A stretch of 64,000 nt of DNA from Rhizosaccharibacter radicis (GCA_024508355.1 JAMZEJ010000005.1:248001-312000), one strand, 5' to 3'; counted from the stretch's first letter, positions 8,556-18,558 are shown. The notes: generated by a model from the letters alone, not told the origin. Numbers and translations: made by a program.

Positions 8556-10574
8556 ATGGGGATGCTGTCGGCGATCCTGTCTCCCGAGCTCGGCCGCTTC
8601 GCGCTCGCGCTCAGCTGCTGCCTCGCCTCGATGCAGTTCGCGCTGCCGCTGCTGGGTGCCGCCCGTCGCCGGCCCGGGCTGATGCGCTCGGCGTCCGGTT
8701 TCGCCGCGGCGCAGCTTCTGGCGCTGGTGGTGGCGTTCGCCTGCCTCGTCGTGGCGGCGGCGACCGACGATTTCTCCGTCGCCAACGTCGCCGAGAACAG
8801 CGCCGTGCTGAAGCCGATGCTCTACAAGATCACCGGCGTCTGGGGAAACCACGAAGGGTCCACCCTGCTCTGGTGCCTGATCCTCGCCGCTTGTGGCGGG
8901 GCGGTGGCGGCGTTCGGGCGGGGGCTGCCGGATGCCCTCCGGGCGCGGGTAATCGCGGTGCTGGGCGGCACCGCCGCCGGCTTCGAGCTGTTCTGCCTGT
9001 TCACCTCCGACCCGTTCGACCGCGCCTGGCCGGCGCCCCCGGACGGCCAGGGCATGAACCCGCTGCTGCAGGACCCCGGCCTCGCCTTCCATCCGCCCAT
9101 CCTCTACGCCGGCTATGTCGGCTTCGCGGTGCCGTTCGCCTTCGCGGTGGCAGCACTGCTCGAAGGCAGGGTGGACGCGGCCTGGGGCCGCTGGGTGCGT
9201 CCATGGACGGTGGCGGCCTGGAGCTTCCTGTCCGCCGGCATCGCGCTCGGATCCTGGTGGTCCTACTACGTGCTCGGATGGGGCGGGTACTGGTTCTGGG
9301 ACCCGGTGGAGAACGCGTCCCTGCTGCCCTGGCTGTGCGGCACCGCGCTGCTGCATTCCGCGATCGTGGTGGAGAAGCGGGAAGCGCTGAAGATCTGGAC
9401 CGTGCTGCTGGCGATCGCGACCTTCTCGCTCAGCCTGTCCGGCACGTTCCTCGTGCGGTCGGGCATCCTCAACTCGGTGCATTCGTTCGCCAACGACCCC
9501 GCGCGCGGGGTGTTCATCCTCATGCTGCTGGCGCTGGTGATCGGCGGCTCGCTCGCCCTGTTCGCCTGGCGCGCGCCCGTTCTCGCCGCCGGCGGCCTGT
9601 TCGCGCCCTTCTCGCGCGAGGGCTCGCTGGTGCTCAACAACGTACTGCTCTGCTCGGTGGCGGCCGTGGTGCTGACCGGTACCATGTATCCGCCCTTCAT
9701 GAGCCTGCTGCGCGGGCAGGCCATCAGCGTCGGCGCGCCCTTCTTCAACGAGACCGCCGTCCCGCTCGCCGTGCCGCTGCTGGCGGCCATGGCGGCCGGG
9801 CCGCTGCTGCCCTGGAAGCGTGCGCGGATGCGGCCCCTGCTGCGGCGCCTGCGCGTGCCGGGGGCGTTGGCGGCGGCGGTGCTGGCCCTGGGCGCCTGGG
9901 GTTTGCAGGGCGTGATGCCGGTGCTCGCGGCCGCGCTGGGGGTGTGGGTGATCTGCGGCGCCGTGGCGGACATCGCCGGGCGCGTGGGCTGGCGGCGCGA
10001 TCCGCGGACCCTTCCCCGGCGGCTGCGGCTGCTGCCCCGGGCGGCACTGGGGGCGGCGCTCGCGCATGCCGGGGCGGGCGTTTCCGTGCTCGGGCTGGCC
10101 GGCATGTCGCAGGCCAGCCACCGCATCGTGGAAGCACGGCCGGGCGACAGCATCACCGTGGGCGGCGACCGCTGGGTGCTGCGCGGCGTGGCCGATGTGG
10201 CCGGCCCGAACTACGATGCCCGGGTGGCGACGCTGGACGTGTATCGCGGACACCGGCTGGTCGCCGTGCTGCACCCCTCGCGGCGGCATTTCCCCGCCCA
10301 GGACCAGACCACGGGCGAGGTCGCCATCCACACCAACCTCATCTCCGACCTCTACGCGGTGCTGGGCGACGAGCATCCGGAGCGCGGCACGGTGGTGCTC
10401 CGGCTGCACCGCAATCCGCTGGCACCCTGGATCTGGCTCGGTGCGCTGCTGATGGCGCTGGGCGGCGCGCTGTCGCTCAGCGACCGCCGGATCCGCGTGG
10501 GCGCCCCCACCCCGGCCCGATCCCGGAGCCGGGAGCTCCGCACTCCGGCTCTCGAAGCGGCTGCCGCGGAATGA
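8556..10574 (+). CDS. ccmF: Cytochrome c haem lyase subunit CcmF
   Basis: Large inner-membrane haem lyase subunit that joins haem from CcmE to apocytochrome c. The 672-residue protein has many membrane helices and the haem-handling motif GWGGYWFWDPVENAS near residue 245, plus conserved periplasmic histidines (NHEGS near residue 95 and HSFANDP near 310). The last 150 residues form the periplasmic domain ending with a helix. It follows ccmE by 7 bases. The ATGs at 8556 and 8562 are both possible starts. Confidence 0.96.
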   Translation: MGMLSAILSPELGRFALALSCCLASMQFALPLLGAARRRPGLMRSASGFAAAQLLALVVAFACLVVAAATDDFSVANVAENSAVLKPMLYKITGVWGNHEGSTLLWCLILAACGGAVAAFGRGLPDALRARVIAVLGGTAAGFELFCLFTSDPFDRAWPAPPDGQGMNPLLQDPGLAFHPPILYAGYVGFAVPFAFAVAALLEGRVDAAWGRWVRPWTVAAWSFLSAGIALGSWWSYYVLGWGGYWFWDPVENASLLPWLCGTALLHSAIVVEKREALKIWTVLLAIATFSLSLSGTFLVRSGILNSVHSFANDPARGVFILMLLALVIGGSLALFAWRAPVLAAGGLFAPFSREGSLVLNNVLLCSVAAVVLTGTMYPPFMSLLRGQAISVGAPFFNETAVPLAVPLLAAMAAGPLLPWKRARMRPLLRRLRVPGALAAAVLALGAWGLQGVMPVLAAALGVWVICGAVADIAGRVGWRRDPRTLPRRLRLLPRAALGAALAHAGAGVSVLGLAGMSQASHRIVEARPGDSITVGGDRWVLRGVADVAGPNYDARVATLDVYRGHRLVAVLHPSRRHFPAQDQTTGEVAIHTNLISDLYAVLGDEHPERGTVVLRLHRNPLAPWIWLGALLMALGGALSLSDRRIRVGAPTPARSRSRELRTPALEAAAAE

Positions 10575-10803
10575 GGCCTGACGAGCGCAGCGGTTCCGGA
10601 CCCTCCGCCGGGCACCCGTTCACCGCACGGCGGCACTCCGCGATAGCCGGGCGGCGATCCGGGGCCAGGTCCTGCCAGGCGCCGCAGGCTCCTGGGATGG
10701 AAGCGCAAGGCGGCTCCGCCCGCGTCGGGTTTTCCCGTTCGATCCCGCGTCCCCGCCAGTCTGCCCCGTTGCTGCGCAGCCCCGCGCCGTGGCCGCGCGT
10801 CCG

Positions 10804-11379
10804 ATGAGCACATCCCTCGGCCGCCGGCGGCTCCTGGCGCTGTCCCCGCTGCTGGTGGCGGGGGGCGCCGGCATCGGGTTCTGGCGGATGCTGCACGGCA
10901 TGAGCGGCGGCAGCTTCGATCCGCACGACGTCGACGCGCCGGTGCTGAACAAGCCGGTGCCTTCGTTCGACCTCCCCGCCCAGGCCCCGGGGAGGGGCTT
11001 CTCCGCCGCCGAGCTGTCCGGCCTCCGCGCCCCGGTGCTGGTGAACTTCTTCGCGTCCTGGTGCGTCCCGTGCGTGGTCGAGATGCCGGCGCTGCTGGCG
11101 CTGCCCTCGATGCTCGGCCGGCCGCTGCCCGTGTGGGGCATCGCCTACAAGGACCGGACGGAAGACGCGTCCGGCTTTCTCCAGCGCTCCGGCAATCCCT
11201 ACACCCGCATCGCCGCCGACTGCGACGGCCGCACGGCCATCGACTGGGGCGTGTCGGGCGTGCCGGAAAGCTTCCTGATCCGCCCCGGCGGCATCGTCGC
11301 CTGGCACACGGCAGGACCGCTCAGCAGCGGCATGGTGACGGAAGAGCTGGGACCGGCGCTGCGGAGGATCGGGGCGTGA
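10804..11379 (+). CDS. ccmG: Thiol:disulfide interchange protein CcmG/DsbE
   Basis: Periplasmic membrane-anchored thioredoxin that keeps apocytochrome c cysteines reduced. The 191-residue product has a basic N-terminus and anchor helix (residues 9-29), a thioredoxin fold with the active site WCVPC at 86-90, the family acidic segment GIAYKDRTED, and the cis-proline loop GVPESFLI. An in-frame GTG at 10789 is an alternative start. It is separated from ccmF by 229 bases in which I see no gene, an unusually wide gap for this operon. Confidence 0.94.
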   Translation: MSTSLGRRRLLALSPLLVAGGAGIGFWRMLHGMSGGSFDPHDVDAPVLNKPVPSFDLPAQAPGRGFSAAELSGLRAPVLVNFFASWCVPCVVEMPALLALPSMLGRPLPVWGIAYKDRTEDASGFLQRSGNPYTRIAADCDGRTAIDWGVSGVPESFLIRPGGIVAWHTAGPLSSGMVTEELGPALRRIGA

Positions 11380-11885
11380 CCAGCCGCGCCGGGCCATCCC
11401 CCGGGCTGCTGGCCTCGCCGCGAATGGTGGCGCTGCTGGCCGCCCTTGCCGCTGGCCTCGCGATGCCGATGAAGGCGGGCGCGGTGAGCGATCCGTCCGA
11501 GATGCTGGCCGATCCGGCAGCGGAACGACGCGCGGAACATATCGGCTCGCGCCTGCGCTGCCTGGTCTGCCAGAACGAGGACATCGAAGACAGCGGCGCC
11601 GACCTCGCCCGGGACCTGCGCCATGCCGTGCGGGCGCGCATCGCCGCCGGCGACAGCGACCGGCAGGTGATGGACTGGATGGTCGCGCGCTACGGCCAGT
11701 TCATCCGCCTCCAGCCGCGGCTGGACACCGATACCCTGCTGCTGTGGGGCATGCCCGCGCTGGCGCTGCTGGCGGGCGGCGGCACGGCGGCGCTGGCCGC
11801 GCGACGCCGGCGGCCGGCACCCTCCCCGCTCGCCGCGGACGAAGAAGAAAGAGTGTCCCGGCTGCTCGAAGGCGATCCTTCGTGA
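11376..11885 (+). CDS. ccmH: Cytochrome c-type biogenesis protein CcmH
   Basis: Periplasmic membrane-anchored oxidoreductase that helps present apocytochrome to the haem lyase. The 169-residue product has a signal sequence (RMVALLAALAAGLAMPM), the LRCLVC motif with redox Cys62 and Cys65, then QNEDIEDS and a C-terminal helix (LLLWGMPALALLAGG). The start used is GTG at 11376, overlapping the ccmG stop (GTGA); an ATG at 11424 would shorten the leader. Confidence 0.94.
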   Translation: MTSRAGPSPGLLASPRMVALLAALAAGLAMPMKAGAVSDPSEMLADPAAERRAEHIGSRLRCLVCQNEDIEDSGADLARDLRHAVRARIAAGDSDRQVMDWMVARYGQFIRLQPRLDTDTLLLWGMPALALLAGGGTAALAARRRRPAPSPLAADEEERVSRLLEGDPS

Positions 11886-12015
11886 GCGGTGATCGCCGCC
11901 GCCCCACCGCCGGCCGGCCGGCCGGGCGCCCCGGTATCTCGCCCGTCACGACCGCCGCCCCGCGGGGCGTCGACGGCCGGGCCCAGGGGTTCGCCTGCTG
12001 CGTGGGAAGCCTCGC

Positions 12016-12777
12016 ATGATCCTGTGGCTCGAGTTCCTGGTGCTGTCGCTGCTGGCGCTGGCGCCCGTGGCCTGGAGCCTGCGCGGCGGCGTGCCGGTCC
12101 AGGGGCGGCGGGCGGCGGCGCTCCGGCTGCACCGGGCGCAGCTCGGCGAGCTGGAGCGAGACCTGCGCGCCGGCCTGATCGTCCCGGAAGAGCATGGCGG
12201 CGCGAAGCTGGAGCTCCAGCGCCGGCTGCTGGCCGCCGACGCGATGCCCGACGCGCCGGAAAGCCGCTCCCCCTCTGGGCGCCCCTCTGGCCGCCCCTTC
12301 GGCCGCGCCGCCTCCGTCCGGGCGGCGTTGCTCCTGCTCCTGCTGCCCATGGCGGCGCTCGCGCTGTATCTCCCCGGCGGCCGTCCGGATCTCCCCGCAC
12401 AGCCGGTGGCCCGGCGCATGAAGGAGGCGGACGCTCGGATGCGGGAGGACGCGGCGCTGGTGGACGCGCTGCGCCAGGGACTGGCGCGGCTGGCGCCGGA
12501 CGCGCCGCAAGCCCGCGCCGGCTACCTGCTGCTGGGTCAGGCGGAAGCCTCGCGGGGAGCCTGGGGTGCGGCCGCGGCGGCGTGGCGCGTCGCGCTGAGC
12601 CGAGGCTTCGATCCGGCCGTGGCGGTGCAGGCCGCCGAAGCGCAAAGCAGGGCCGACGGCGCGGTGTCCCCGTCCTCGGCCGATCTGTTCCGCCGCGCGC
12701 TGGCGGAAGGCCCCGCCGACGCCCCCTGGCGATCGCTCGCCCAGCAGCGTCTCGCGCAATCCGAGCAGCATCACTGA
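12016..12777 (+). CDS. ccmI: Cytochrome c maturation protein CcmI (CycH)
   Basis: Apocytochrome chaperone of system I. The 253-residue protein begins with a membrane helix (LEFLVLSLLALAPVAW), has a basic amphipathic segment resembling the CcmI cytoplasmic loop (HRAQLGELERDLRAGLI), a second helix near residues 100-120, and a periplasmic region of TPR-like helices (GYLLLGQAEASRGAWGAAAAAWRVA). Sequence is poorly conserved in this family, so position at the end of the ccm cluster is part of the evidence. It starts 130 bases after ccmH. Confidence 0.88.
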   Translation: MILWLEFLVLSLLALAPVAWSLRGGVPVQGRRAAALRLHRAQLGELERDLRAGLIVPEEHGGAKLELQRRLLAADAMPDAPESRSPSGRPSGRPFGRAASVRAALLLLLLPMAALALYLPGGRPDLPAQPVARRMKEADARMREDAALVDALRQGLARLAPDAPQARAGYLLLGQAEASRGAWGAAAAAWRVALSRGFDPAVAVQAAEAQSRADGAVSPSSADLFRRALAEGPADAPWRSLAQQRLAQSEQHH

Positions 12778-12847
12778 CAAGTCCTCCGGCGCGCGTCCCG
12801 ACGCCGGATGATCTCCATCGCCCCACCCCGCCTCGGGGGCGCGAAAC

Positions 12848-13597
12848 TCACTCCCCGGGACGGACGACCCGGCGTCCGGCCGGAACCGGACCGCGCCAGT
12901 GCATCAGGATCCACCCGGTGAACCCGACGATCCCGAGCAGGCCGTTCTTCCAGAGCGGGTCGGGGAAAAGCGCCATCATCCTCAGGCCGCTCATCCAGAG
13001 AAACATCACGAAGGCCGTCGCGACGATGACGGCGAGGCGCCCGGCGCCATCGCCGCCGACATACAGGCCGAGCATCGGGGTGACGCGGCGGGACAGGACC
13101 CACAACGCGACCGCCAGAAACAACAGGCCGCCGACGAACAGGAACCAGGGGGAGATGTCGAGGCCCTCGGCGAAACGCCCGGTGTCGCCCGTCGGGATGA
13201 AGGGCCGCATCACGACGTAGGACAGGAGCTCTCCCAGGTTCACGACCACGAGCCAGTACAGCAGAAGCAGGCCGCGCCCGTGTCGAGGGGCGGGACACCG
13301 CACCAGGATGGCCAGGCCGGCCGACACCAGGATCGCGTGCATCAGGAGCGGCATCGCCCCGATCGCAGCCTCCGCCGGATGGCCGGGGGCCGGAAACAGG
13401 AGGTCGTAGGGAACGCCCTCGTCCCACCCCCTGATCGTGAGGGGGTTGCCCCACACCACGGTGAACGGCGTCGGCATGTAGCCGAGAAGCCACGCCGTGA
13501 CGCTGTGCACGTGCTCGTGGGCAACGACCACCAGCGTCTGGATCGCCAGATATCCGAGCACCATCAGCACGACGTCGAACACGCGCCCGGCGGTCAT
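12848..13597 (-). CDS. Membrane protein with HExxH motif, possible M50-like metalloprotease
   Basis: A 249-residue polytopic membrane protein of about six helices. The first helix carries HEHVH (His27, Glu28, His31), followed by SVTAWLLGYMPTPF. Site-2-type proteases have HExxH in a membrane helix plus a second metal-binding Asp or Asn element later; here a candidate is VVVNLGELLSYV (Asn120) with GD at 137-138, but the classic LDG motif is not obvious. A non-proteolytic membrane metal protein is equally possible. It is convergent with ccmI and downstream of the PNGase-like gene with no tight linkage to either. Confidence 0.65.
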   Translation of the reverse strand: MTAGRVFDVVLMVLGYLAIQTLVVVAHEHVHSVTAWLLGYMPTPFTVVWGNPLTIRGWDEGVPYDLLFPAPGHPAEAAIGAMPLLMHAILVSAGLAILVRCPAPRHGRGLLLLYWLVVVNLGELLSYVVMRPFIPTGDTGRFAEGLDISPWFLFVGGLLFLAVALWVLSRRVTPMLGLYVGGDGAGRLAVIVATAFVMFLWMSGLRMMALFPDPLWKNGLLGIVGFTGWILMHWRGPVPAGRRVVRPGE

Positions 13598-13628
13598 TAG
13601 GCCCTGACCACCGATGACGCCCCCGAGA

Positions 13629-13658
13629 GCCTTGCCTTGGGGCGCCTTGCCCTGGGGC
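13629..13658. repeat. Two-copy 15-bp tandem repeat
   Basis: The unit GCCTTGCCTTGGGGC occurs twice in a row with one mismatch, between the start of the HExxH gene and the end of the PNGase-like gene. Too short to be more than a local duplication. Confidence 0.5.
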
Positions 13659-13709
13659 GCCGTGGCAGGAACGGTCCCACCGAGCGTTCCCCGACCGCGA
13701 CCCGGCGGG

Positions 13710-15401
13710 CTACGGCGCCAGGGCGGCCGGATCGCAGCGGGTTCCGCTGGTGAACGCGGTCAGCAGGCTGTTCGTCGCGGTCGCATGGCGGTCGATGCAG
13801 CCGGCCGCGCTGTCGAGCAGCACGAAGCGCGCGTCGCTGGAGCCCGCATGGGACGACAGGGCACCGGACGCGTCGAATGCCAGCGTGTCCGTGGGGCTCA
13901 CCCGTTCCAGCAGCGCGCTCGCCGCCACCGGAACGCCATTGCGGGTGTCGAGCGCGTCGCGCCGCAGGGACTGCGCGACGCTGGTGGTCTGCGACGAAGA
14001 CCCGTCCGCGTTGGACGCGGAAGCGTAGCGCAGATCCAGCGGATAGGAGGTCGAGCGGGTCGAGGTGGACAGCCCGCCGGCGCCTGCGGTGGTCACGGTG
14101 GCGACGGTATCCGTGCGCTGACGGATGCGCTGGTCGTAGCTGGTGTCGGTGATGCTGAACTGTTGCTCGTTGCTGAAGCGGTTGCTCTGCCGGACCGTGG
14201 TGGAGACCAGGCCGTGCGAGGTGAGCGCCCAGCCACTTACCTCGTAGTCGTGCGTGGAGCGGGTGGACACGCCGCCGGTGATGTTTCCGCCGGCGGTGGT
14301 GACGGTGTTGCTGGTGGTGGGCGCGGGGGCGGACAGGGTGTTGCGCACCACGGCGCCGCGCACCGAGCGGCTGTTCTTGTCGAGGAACAGATAAAGCGTG
14401 CCGGTCACGGAGAAGCGGTCATGCGCCCCGGCGACCGACAGCGAGATCGTGTGGGGGCGGCCGTCATCCATCGCCCCGGCGAACGGCGTCAGCTCCACGC
14501 GGTAGGGCTCGAACCGGAGCGTCTGCACGCCGGGAATCGGCTGCCAGAGATACGGGTCGATGCCGCCGGTATAGATCCAGGGATACACCGGGGCCACGCC
14601 GGCCCGGACGCCGTCGATCGACACCTGCCCTTCCCGGAAATTGCCGCCGCCGCAGGTCTGCAGCTCGTCGGCCAGCGCGTCGGGCACGCAGGTGTACCAG
14701 AACTCGTCGTTGCCCTGGCTCTGGAGATAGGTTTCCAGGTAGCCGCCCTCGATGTTGGTGGGCAGGGTGCCGGTGCGACTGAGCGCCAGGGTGCCGTCGG
14801 CGAGATCGGTGGTGCCGCCCGCGGGATCGGACTGCAGCGGCACCACCAGGTCGGGCGTGCGCGGCGCCGGATAGCGGCGGGTCGCCGGATAGAACAGCAG
14901 CGCGGCGCTCGCGGTGATGGTGCTGGTGTAGACGCTGCTCTGGTAGTTCGCGATCAGCACGTGGCCCGGCTGGGAGCTGCGCAACAGGGCGGTGTCGTCG
15001 GTGACGTCGCGCTCCACATGCCAGGACGGCGCGAGCGCGGCGCGCGGTTCGGCGGTGGTGCCGAACAACAGGTTCACGCCCGCCAGCCAGATGGATGCCG
15101 TACGGTCGAACTGCCGCCCGGCCTGCACGGAAACGTCCGTGCTGAGGATCACCTTGGCCCAGGGGCCCGGGCACGAAGCCGGCGGCTGGTAGGTGAAGCC
15201 CACCGCGTCGGCGCCGAACGTCGCGCCGGTGAACAGGGGCACCCGGCAGGGAGCCTCGTCCGGGTGGGACGGGTCCGGCTCGATCGGCGCCGGGTTGCCG
15301 GTGCCGACCACGCCCTGCGCCCTCGCGATCCCGGGCCCGATGCCGGTGGACAGAGCGGTTGCGGACACGAGCAGGGCGAGCATCGGCAGCGGAAGGCGCA
15401 T
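13710..15401 (-). CDS. Secreted peptide:N-glycosidase A-like amidase
   Basis: A 563-residue exported protein resembling the PNGase A family (acidic peptide-N4-(N-acetyl-glucosaminyl)asparagine amidase known from plants, fungi and some bacteria), which removes N-glycans from glycoproteins. A signal peptide runs to about residue 30 (LALLVSATALSTGIGPG, then ARAQ). Family-like stretches near the mature N-terminus are the pattern Y-x-PP-x-x-CPGPWAKVIL, GRQFDRTASIWLAGV, and AEPR followed by W-x-VE-x-D-x-T. Paired cysteines occur at CPGPW, CVPD and CGGG. The start at 15401 is backed by GAGGA 6 bases upstream. Catalytic residues of the family are not ones I can point to with certainty. Confidence 0.8.
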   Translation of the reverse strand: MRLPLPMLALLVSATALSTGIGPGIARAQGVVGTGNPAPIEPDPSHPDEAPCRVPLFTGATFGADAVGFTYQPPASCPGPWAKVILSTDVSVQAGRQFDRTASIWLAGVNLLFGTTAEPRAALAPSWHVERDVTDDTALLRSSQPGHVLIANYQSSVYTSTITASAALLFYPATRRYPAPRTPDLVVPLQSDPAGGTTDLADGTLALSRTGTLPTNIEGGYLETYLQSQGNDEFWYTCVPDALADELQTCGGGNFREGQVSIDGVRAGVAPVYPWIYTGGIDPYLWQPIPGVQTLRFEPYRVELTPFAGAMDDGRPHTISLSVAGAHDRFSVTGTLYLFLDKNSRSVRGAVVRNTLSAPAPTTSNTVTTAGGNITGGVSTRSTHDYEVSGWALTSHGLVSTTVRQSNRFSNEQQFSITDTSYDQRIRQRTDTVATVTTAGAGGLSTSTRSTSYPLDLRYASASNADGSSSQTTSVAQSLRRDALDTRNGVPVAASALLERVSPTDTLAFDASGALSSHAGSSDARFVLLDSAAGCIDRHATATNSLLTAFTSGTRCDPAALAP

Positions 15402-15525
15402 GATCGTTCCTCTCGTGTGTCGAAAGATGATGAACGTGCGCGCATGGCCGTGGCAAGGCGCCGGCATGCGTTCTTCGCGGGGAGAAGGCTTGGTGCCGGC
15501 GCGCGGCGGCCCTACCTCGTTGTGC

Positions 15526-15690
15526 ATGACCGATCCCGACCAGACGCCCGCCGCGCCCGTCCCGGCCGACCCCCCGCCCCACCCGGAGGCGGCCGATGGC
15601 GGGCCTCCGGTGGAACATGGCGGTCCGAAGGGGCCGGAGCCCACGCGCTACGGCGACTGGACCGTGAAGGGCCGCTGCATCGATTTCTGA
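15526..15690 (+). CDS. DUF1674 protein, succinate dehydrogenase assembly factor 4 homologue
   Basis: A 54-residue protein with a disordered Pro/Ala-rich N-terminus and the signature C-terminus GPEPTRYGDW...GRCIDF that defines DUF1674/SdhAF4. In mitochondria SdhAF4 protects flavinated SDHA during assembly; the alphaproteobacterial proteins are presumed equivalent. It begins 124 bases from the divergent PNGase-like gene. No sdh genes are in the window. The signature is short but very specific. Confidence 0.88.
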   Translation: MTDPDQTPAAPVPADPPPHPEAADGGPPVEHGGPKGPEPTRYGDWTVKGRCIDF

Positions 15691-15733
15691 AGCTTCCGGA
15701 CGGCGATCCGGCCCATCCGCACCGCGTCCGCGA

Positions 15734-16252
15734 TCAGGTCGTGGTGCGCGCTTCCCGTCCGGCCGGCGCCCGGGCGGTGCGGCGGAAGCCGGGCGGCCGC
15801 GGGTTGGTGGACATGAAATAAAGCCCGATCACGTAGATGACGTTGGCCAGCACGTTGAAGCGGGAGGCGTTCAGGAAGGCCGGGCTCGCGAGCGCCATCT
15901 GCCACACGCTGTAGAGCGCGAACGGGATCGACAACGGCCGCAGCCCCTGCAGCATCGGCCGCAGCGGGTTCAGGTGCCCCACCCGCATCAGGGGCCGCAT
16001 CCGGTTCATCGACAGATAGAAGAACAGGGCGAACAGCCAGATCAGCACGTTCCAGATGCCGTCGGAGAAGCCCAGCAGGCCGGTCGCGAACATCGCGATC
16101 AGGCAGGCGGTGTCCATCACCAGGGCACCGAGCTGCAGGCTCATGCCGACCTCGAAGCCGGTCACCCGTTCGGGCAGCCGGTCCACCACCGGCTGGAACA
16201 CCCGGTCGAGCAGCCAGGCATCGAACTGGTTGACCTTGTCGGCGAAGCTCAT
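15734..16252 (-). CDS. Membrane protein of unknown function
   Basis: A 172-residue protein with an amphipathic N-terminus (FADKVNQFDAWLLDRVFQPV) and about four membrane helices: LGALVMDTACLIAMFATGLLG, WNVLIWLFALFFYLS, a weaker third near LSIPFALYSVW, and NVLANVIYVIGLYF. A basic loop (MNRMRPLMRVGHL) lies between the second and third. I do not recognise a family. It is the last of four leftward genes behind the Zur-like dyad, 93 bases after the preceding gene, and may or may not share that transcript. Confidence 0.7.
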   Translation of the reverse strand: MSFADKVNQFDAWLLDRVFQPVVDRLPERVTGFEVGMSLQLGALVMDTACLIAMFATGLLGFSDGIWNVLIWLFALFFYLSMNRMRPLMRVGHLNPLRPMLQGLRPLSIPFALYSVWQMALASPAFLNASRFNVLANVIYVIGLYFMSTNPRPPGFRRTARAPAGREARTTT

Positions 16253-16345
16253 CCGCCGTGGCTTCGATCAGAACGGGGTCCAGGTCAAGAAATGTCGCCG
16301 GCCCGCGGCGTTCGCGACCGTCGCGGGAGCCCGACCGCGACCGGA

Positions 16346-16707
16346 TCAGCCCCGCCCGGCCGTCGCCCTCAACACGCTGGCCGCCGCGCGATCGTGCGGC
16401 AGCACCGCGCCGCCGGGCATGTTCTGGCTGGCCGCGAACAGGCGTCGCTCCTGGCGTTCCAGATGATCCAGATAGCGCAGCATCGCCCGCTCCGCCCGCC
16501 CCTCGTCGCCGAGGTGCCGGCGGTAGCGCTGCCAGACCATGAGGGCGTTCACGGACCACGCGTCATAGGCGTGGTCGCACAGCCGCCGGCGGATGACCGG
16601 CGGCAGGCTGTCGAAGCTGTTCCAGTCGTCGCCCGCGAAGCGCCGCCAGTGGCGCGCCCGTTCGCCGCGATCATTCACCGCCGCAGCACCGGGAACCGCC
16701 GCGATCA

Positions 16708-16711
<4 letters not shown>
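16346..16711 (-). CDS. DUF6525-like small protein
   Basis: A 121-residue cytosolic protein. The central part [20 protein letters not shown] and [10 protein letters not shown] recalls the small DUF6525 proteins of alphaproteobacteria; I hold that only as a resemblance. The C-terminal part ([16 protein letters not shown]) is helical. The start at 16711 overlaps the stop of the COG0523 gene (ATGA), so translation is probably coupled and the protein likely belongs to the same zinc-response operon. Confidence 0.65.
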
Positions 16712-17918
<1,207 letters not shown>

Positions 17919-17922
<4 letters not shown>

Positions 17923-18500
17923 GGGGTCGCGGTCTCCAGGGCATGAATGGTGAGGGTGAGGTCGCCGGCGGCATTGCCCGCGAACAGCAGATGCGGAGCG
18001 CGGATCAGCCCGACCGCGTGCGGATCGAGCCACGCCTCGGGCAGCGGACGGCCTTCGCGCCGGACCGCCAGGGGCGACCCGGCATAGCGGCACACGAGTG
18101 CCAAGCCGGACGCGGGCGGGCATTCCGGCCGCGGGTCCTCGCCGCGTCGCAGCCGCAGCCGCACGGCACGGGAGCCGGCTAGCGCCGCCAGCAGACCGGC
18201 CAGGCGTCCCGCATCCGCAGCCAGCCACGCCGGCAACCTGCCGGGCCAGCATCGGCCGAGGGCGGCCGGCACCTGGTCCGGCCGGTCCGAGATGTCGGCG
18301 AGCCAGTCTGGTCCATGCGGCGACACGGGCATGCCACCCGGCGACGAGGCGGCCCTGTCCCAGACCGCCATGCCGATCCGCGGATCCAGGATCTCCATCA
18401 GCACGTCCGGTTCGGCAGCCGACACGACGCCGGAGTCGAAGGGCCGGTCGATCGCCGCGTCGGGCGCGAAGCCGTACAGGCGCAGCGCGGCGAACGTCAT
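17919..18500 (-). CDS. DUF1826-like protein
   Basis: A 193-residue soluble protein with no signal or membrane helix. A segment like IGMAVWDRA near residue 40 and the C-terminal [16 protein letters not shown]...[12 protein letters not shown] resemble the DUF1826 family, whose members commonly sit next to Zur-regulated COG0523 genes; that neighbourhood is also what I see here. The open frame runs back to 18554, but this would put the operator dyad inside the coding region, so the ATG at 18500 is preferred. It heads an operon joined by ATGA overlaps. Confidence 0.6.
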
Positions 18501-18520
18501 GGCAGCGGGACCGGAACGCA

Positions 18521-18558
18521 CCTCATGAACGTTACGATATACTATAACGTTCATGAGG
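18521..18558. promoter_or_regulatory. 38-bp dyad, probable Zur operator
   Basis: Two perfect 14-bp arms (CCTCATGAACGTTA and its complement) flank a 10-base AT-rich centre (CGATATACTA). The core GTTACGATATACTATAAC resembles alphaproteobacterial Zur boxes (GTTATA-type dyads). It lies 21 bases upstream of the preferred start of the DUF1826-like gene, and stands out in a GC-rich genome. Zur would repress the downstream DUF1826-COG0523 operon when zinc is plentiful. The dyad is seen directly; the assignment to Zur rests on the gene content. Confidence 0.7.

Noticed and set aside
8250..10409. 719-codon open frame on the minus strand
   Set aside because: Antisense to ccmE and ccmF, which have clear family motifs; the composition is Arg/Gln/His-rich shadow sequence.
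12780..12820. Imperfect hairpin after ccmI as terminator
   Set aside because: The stem is only six or seven pairs with a long loop and no T tract.
13614..15821. 735-codon open frame on the plus strand
   Set aside because: Antisense shadow of the PNGase A-like gene, which has a signal peptide, ribosome binding site and family motifs.
18501..18554. Upstream ATG at 18554 as start of the DUF1826-like gene
   Set aside because: It would place most of the 38-bp operator dyad inside the coding sequence; the extension MNVIVYRNV is simply the translated dyad.
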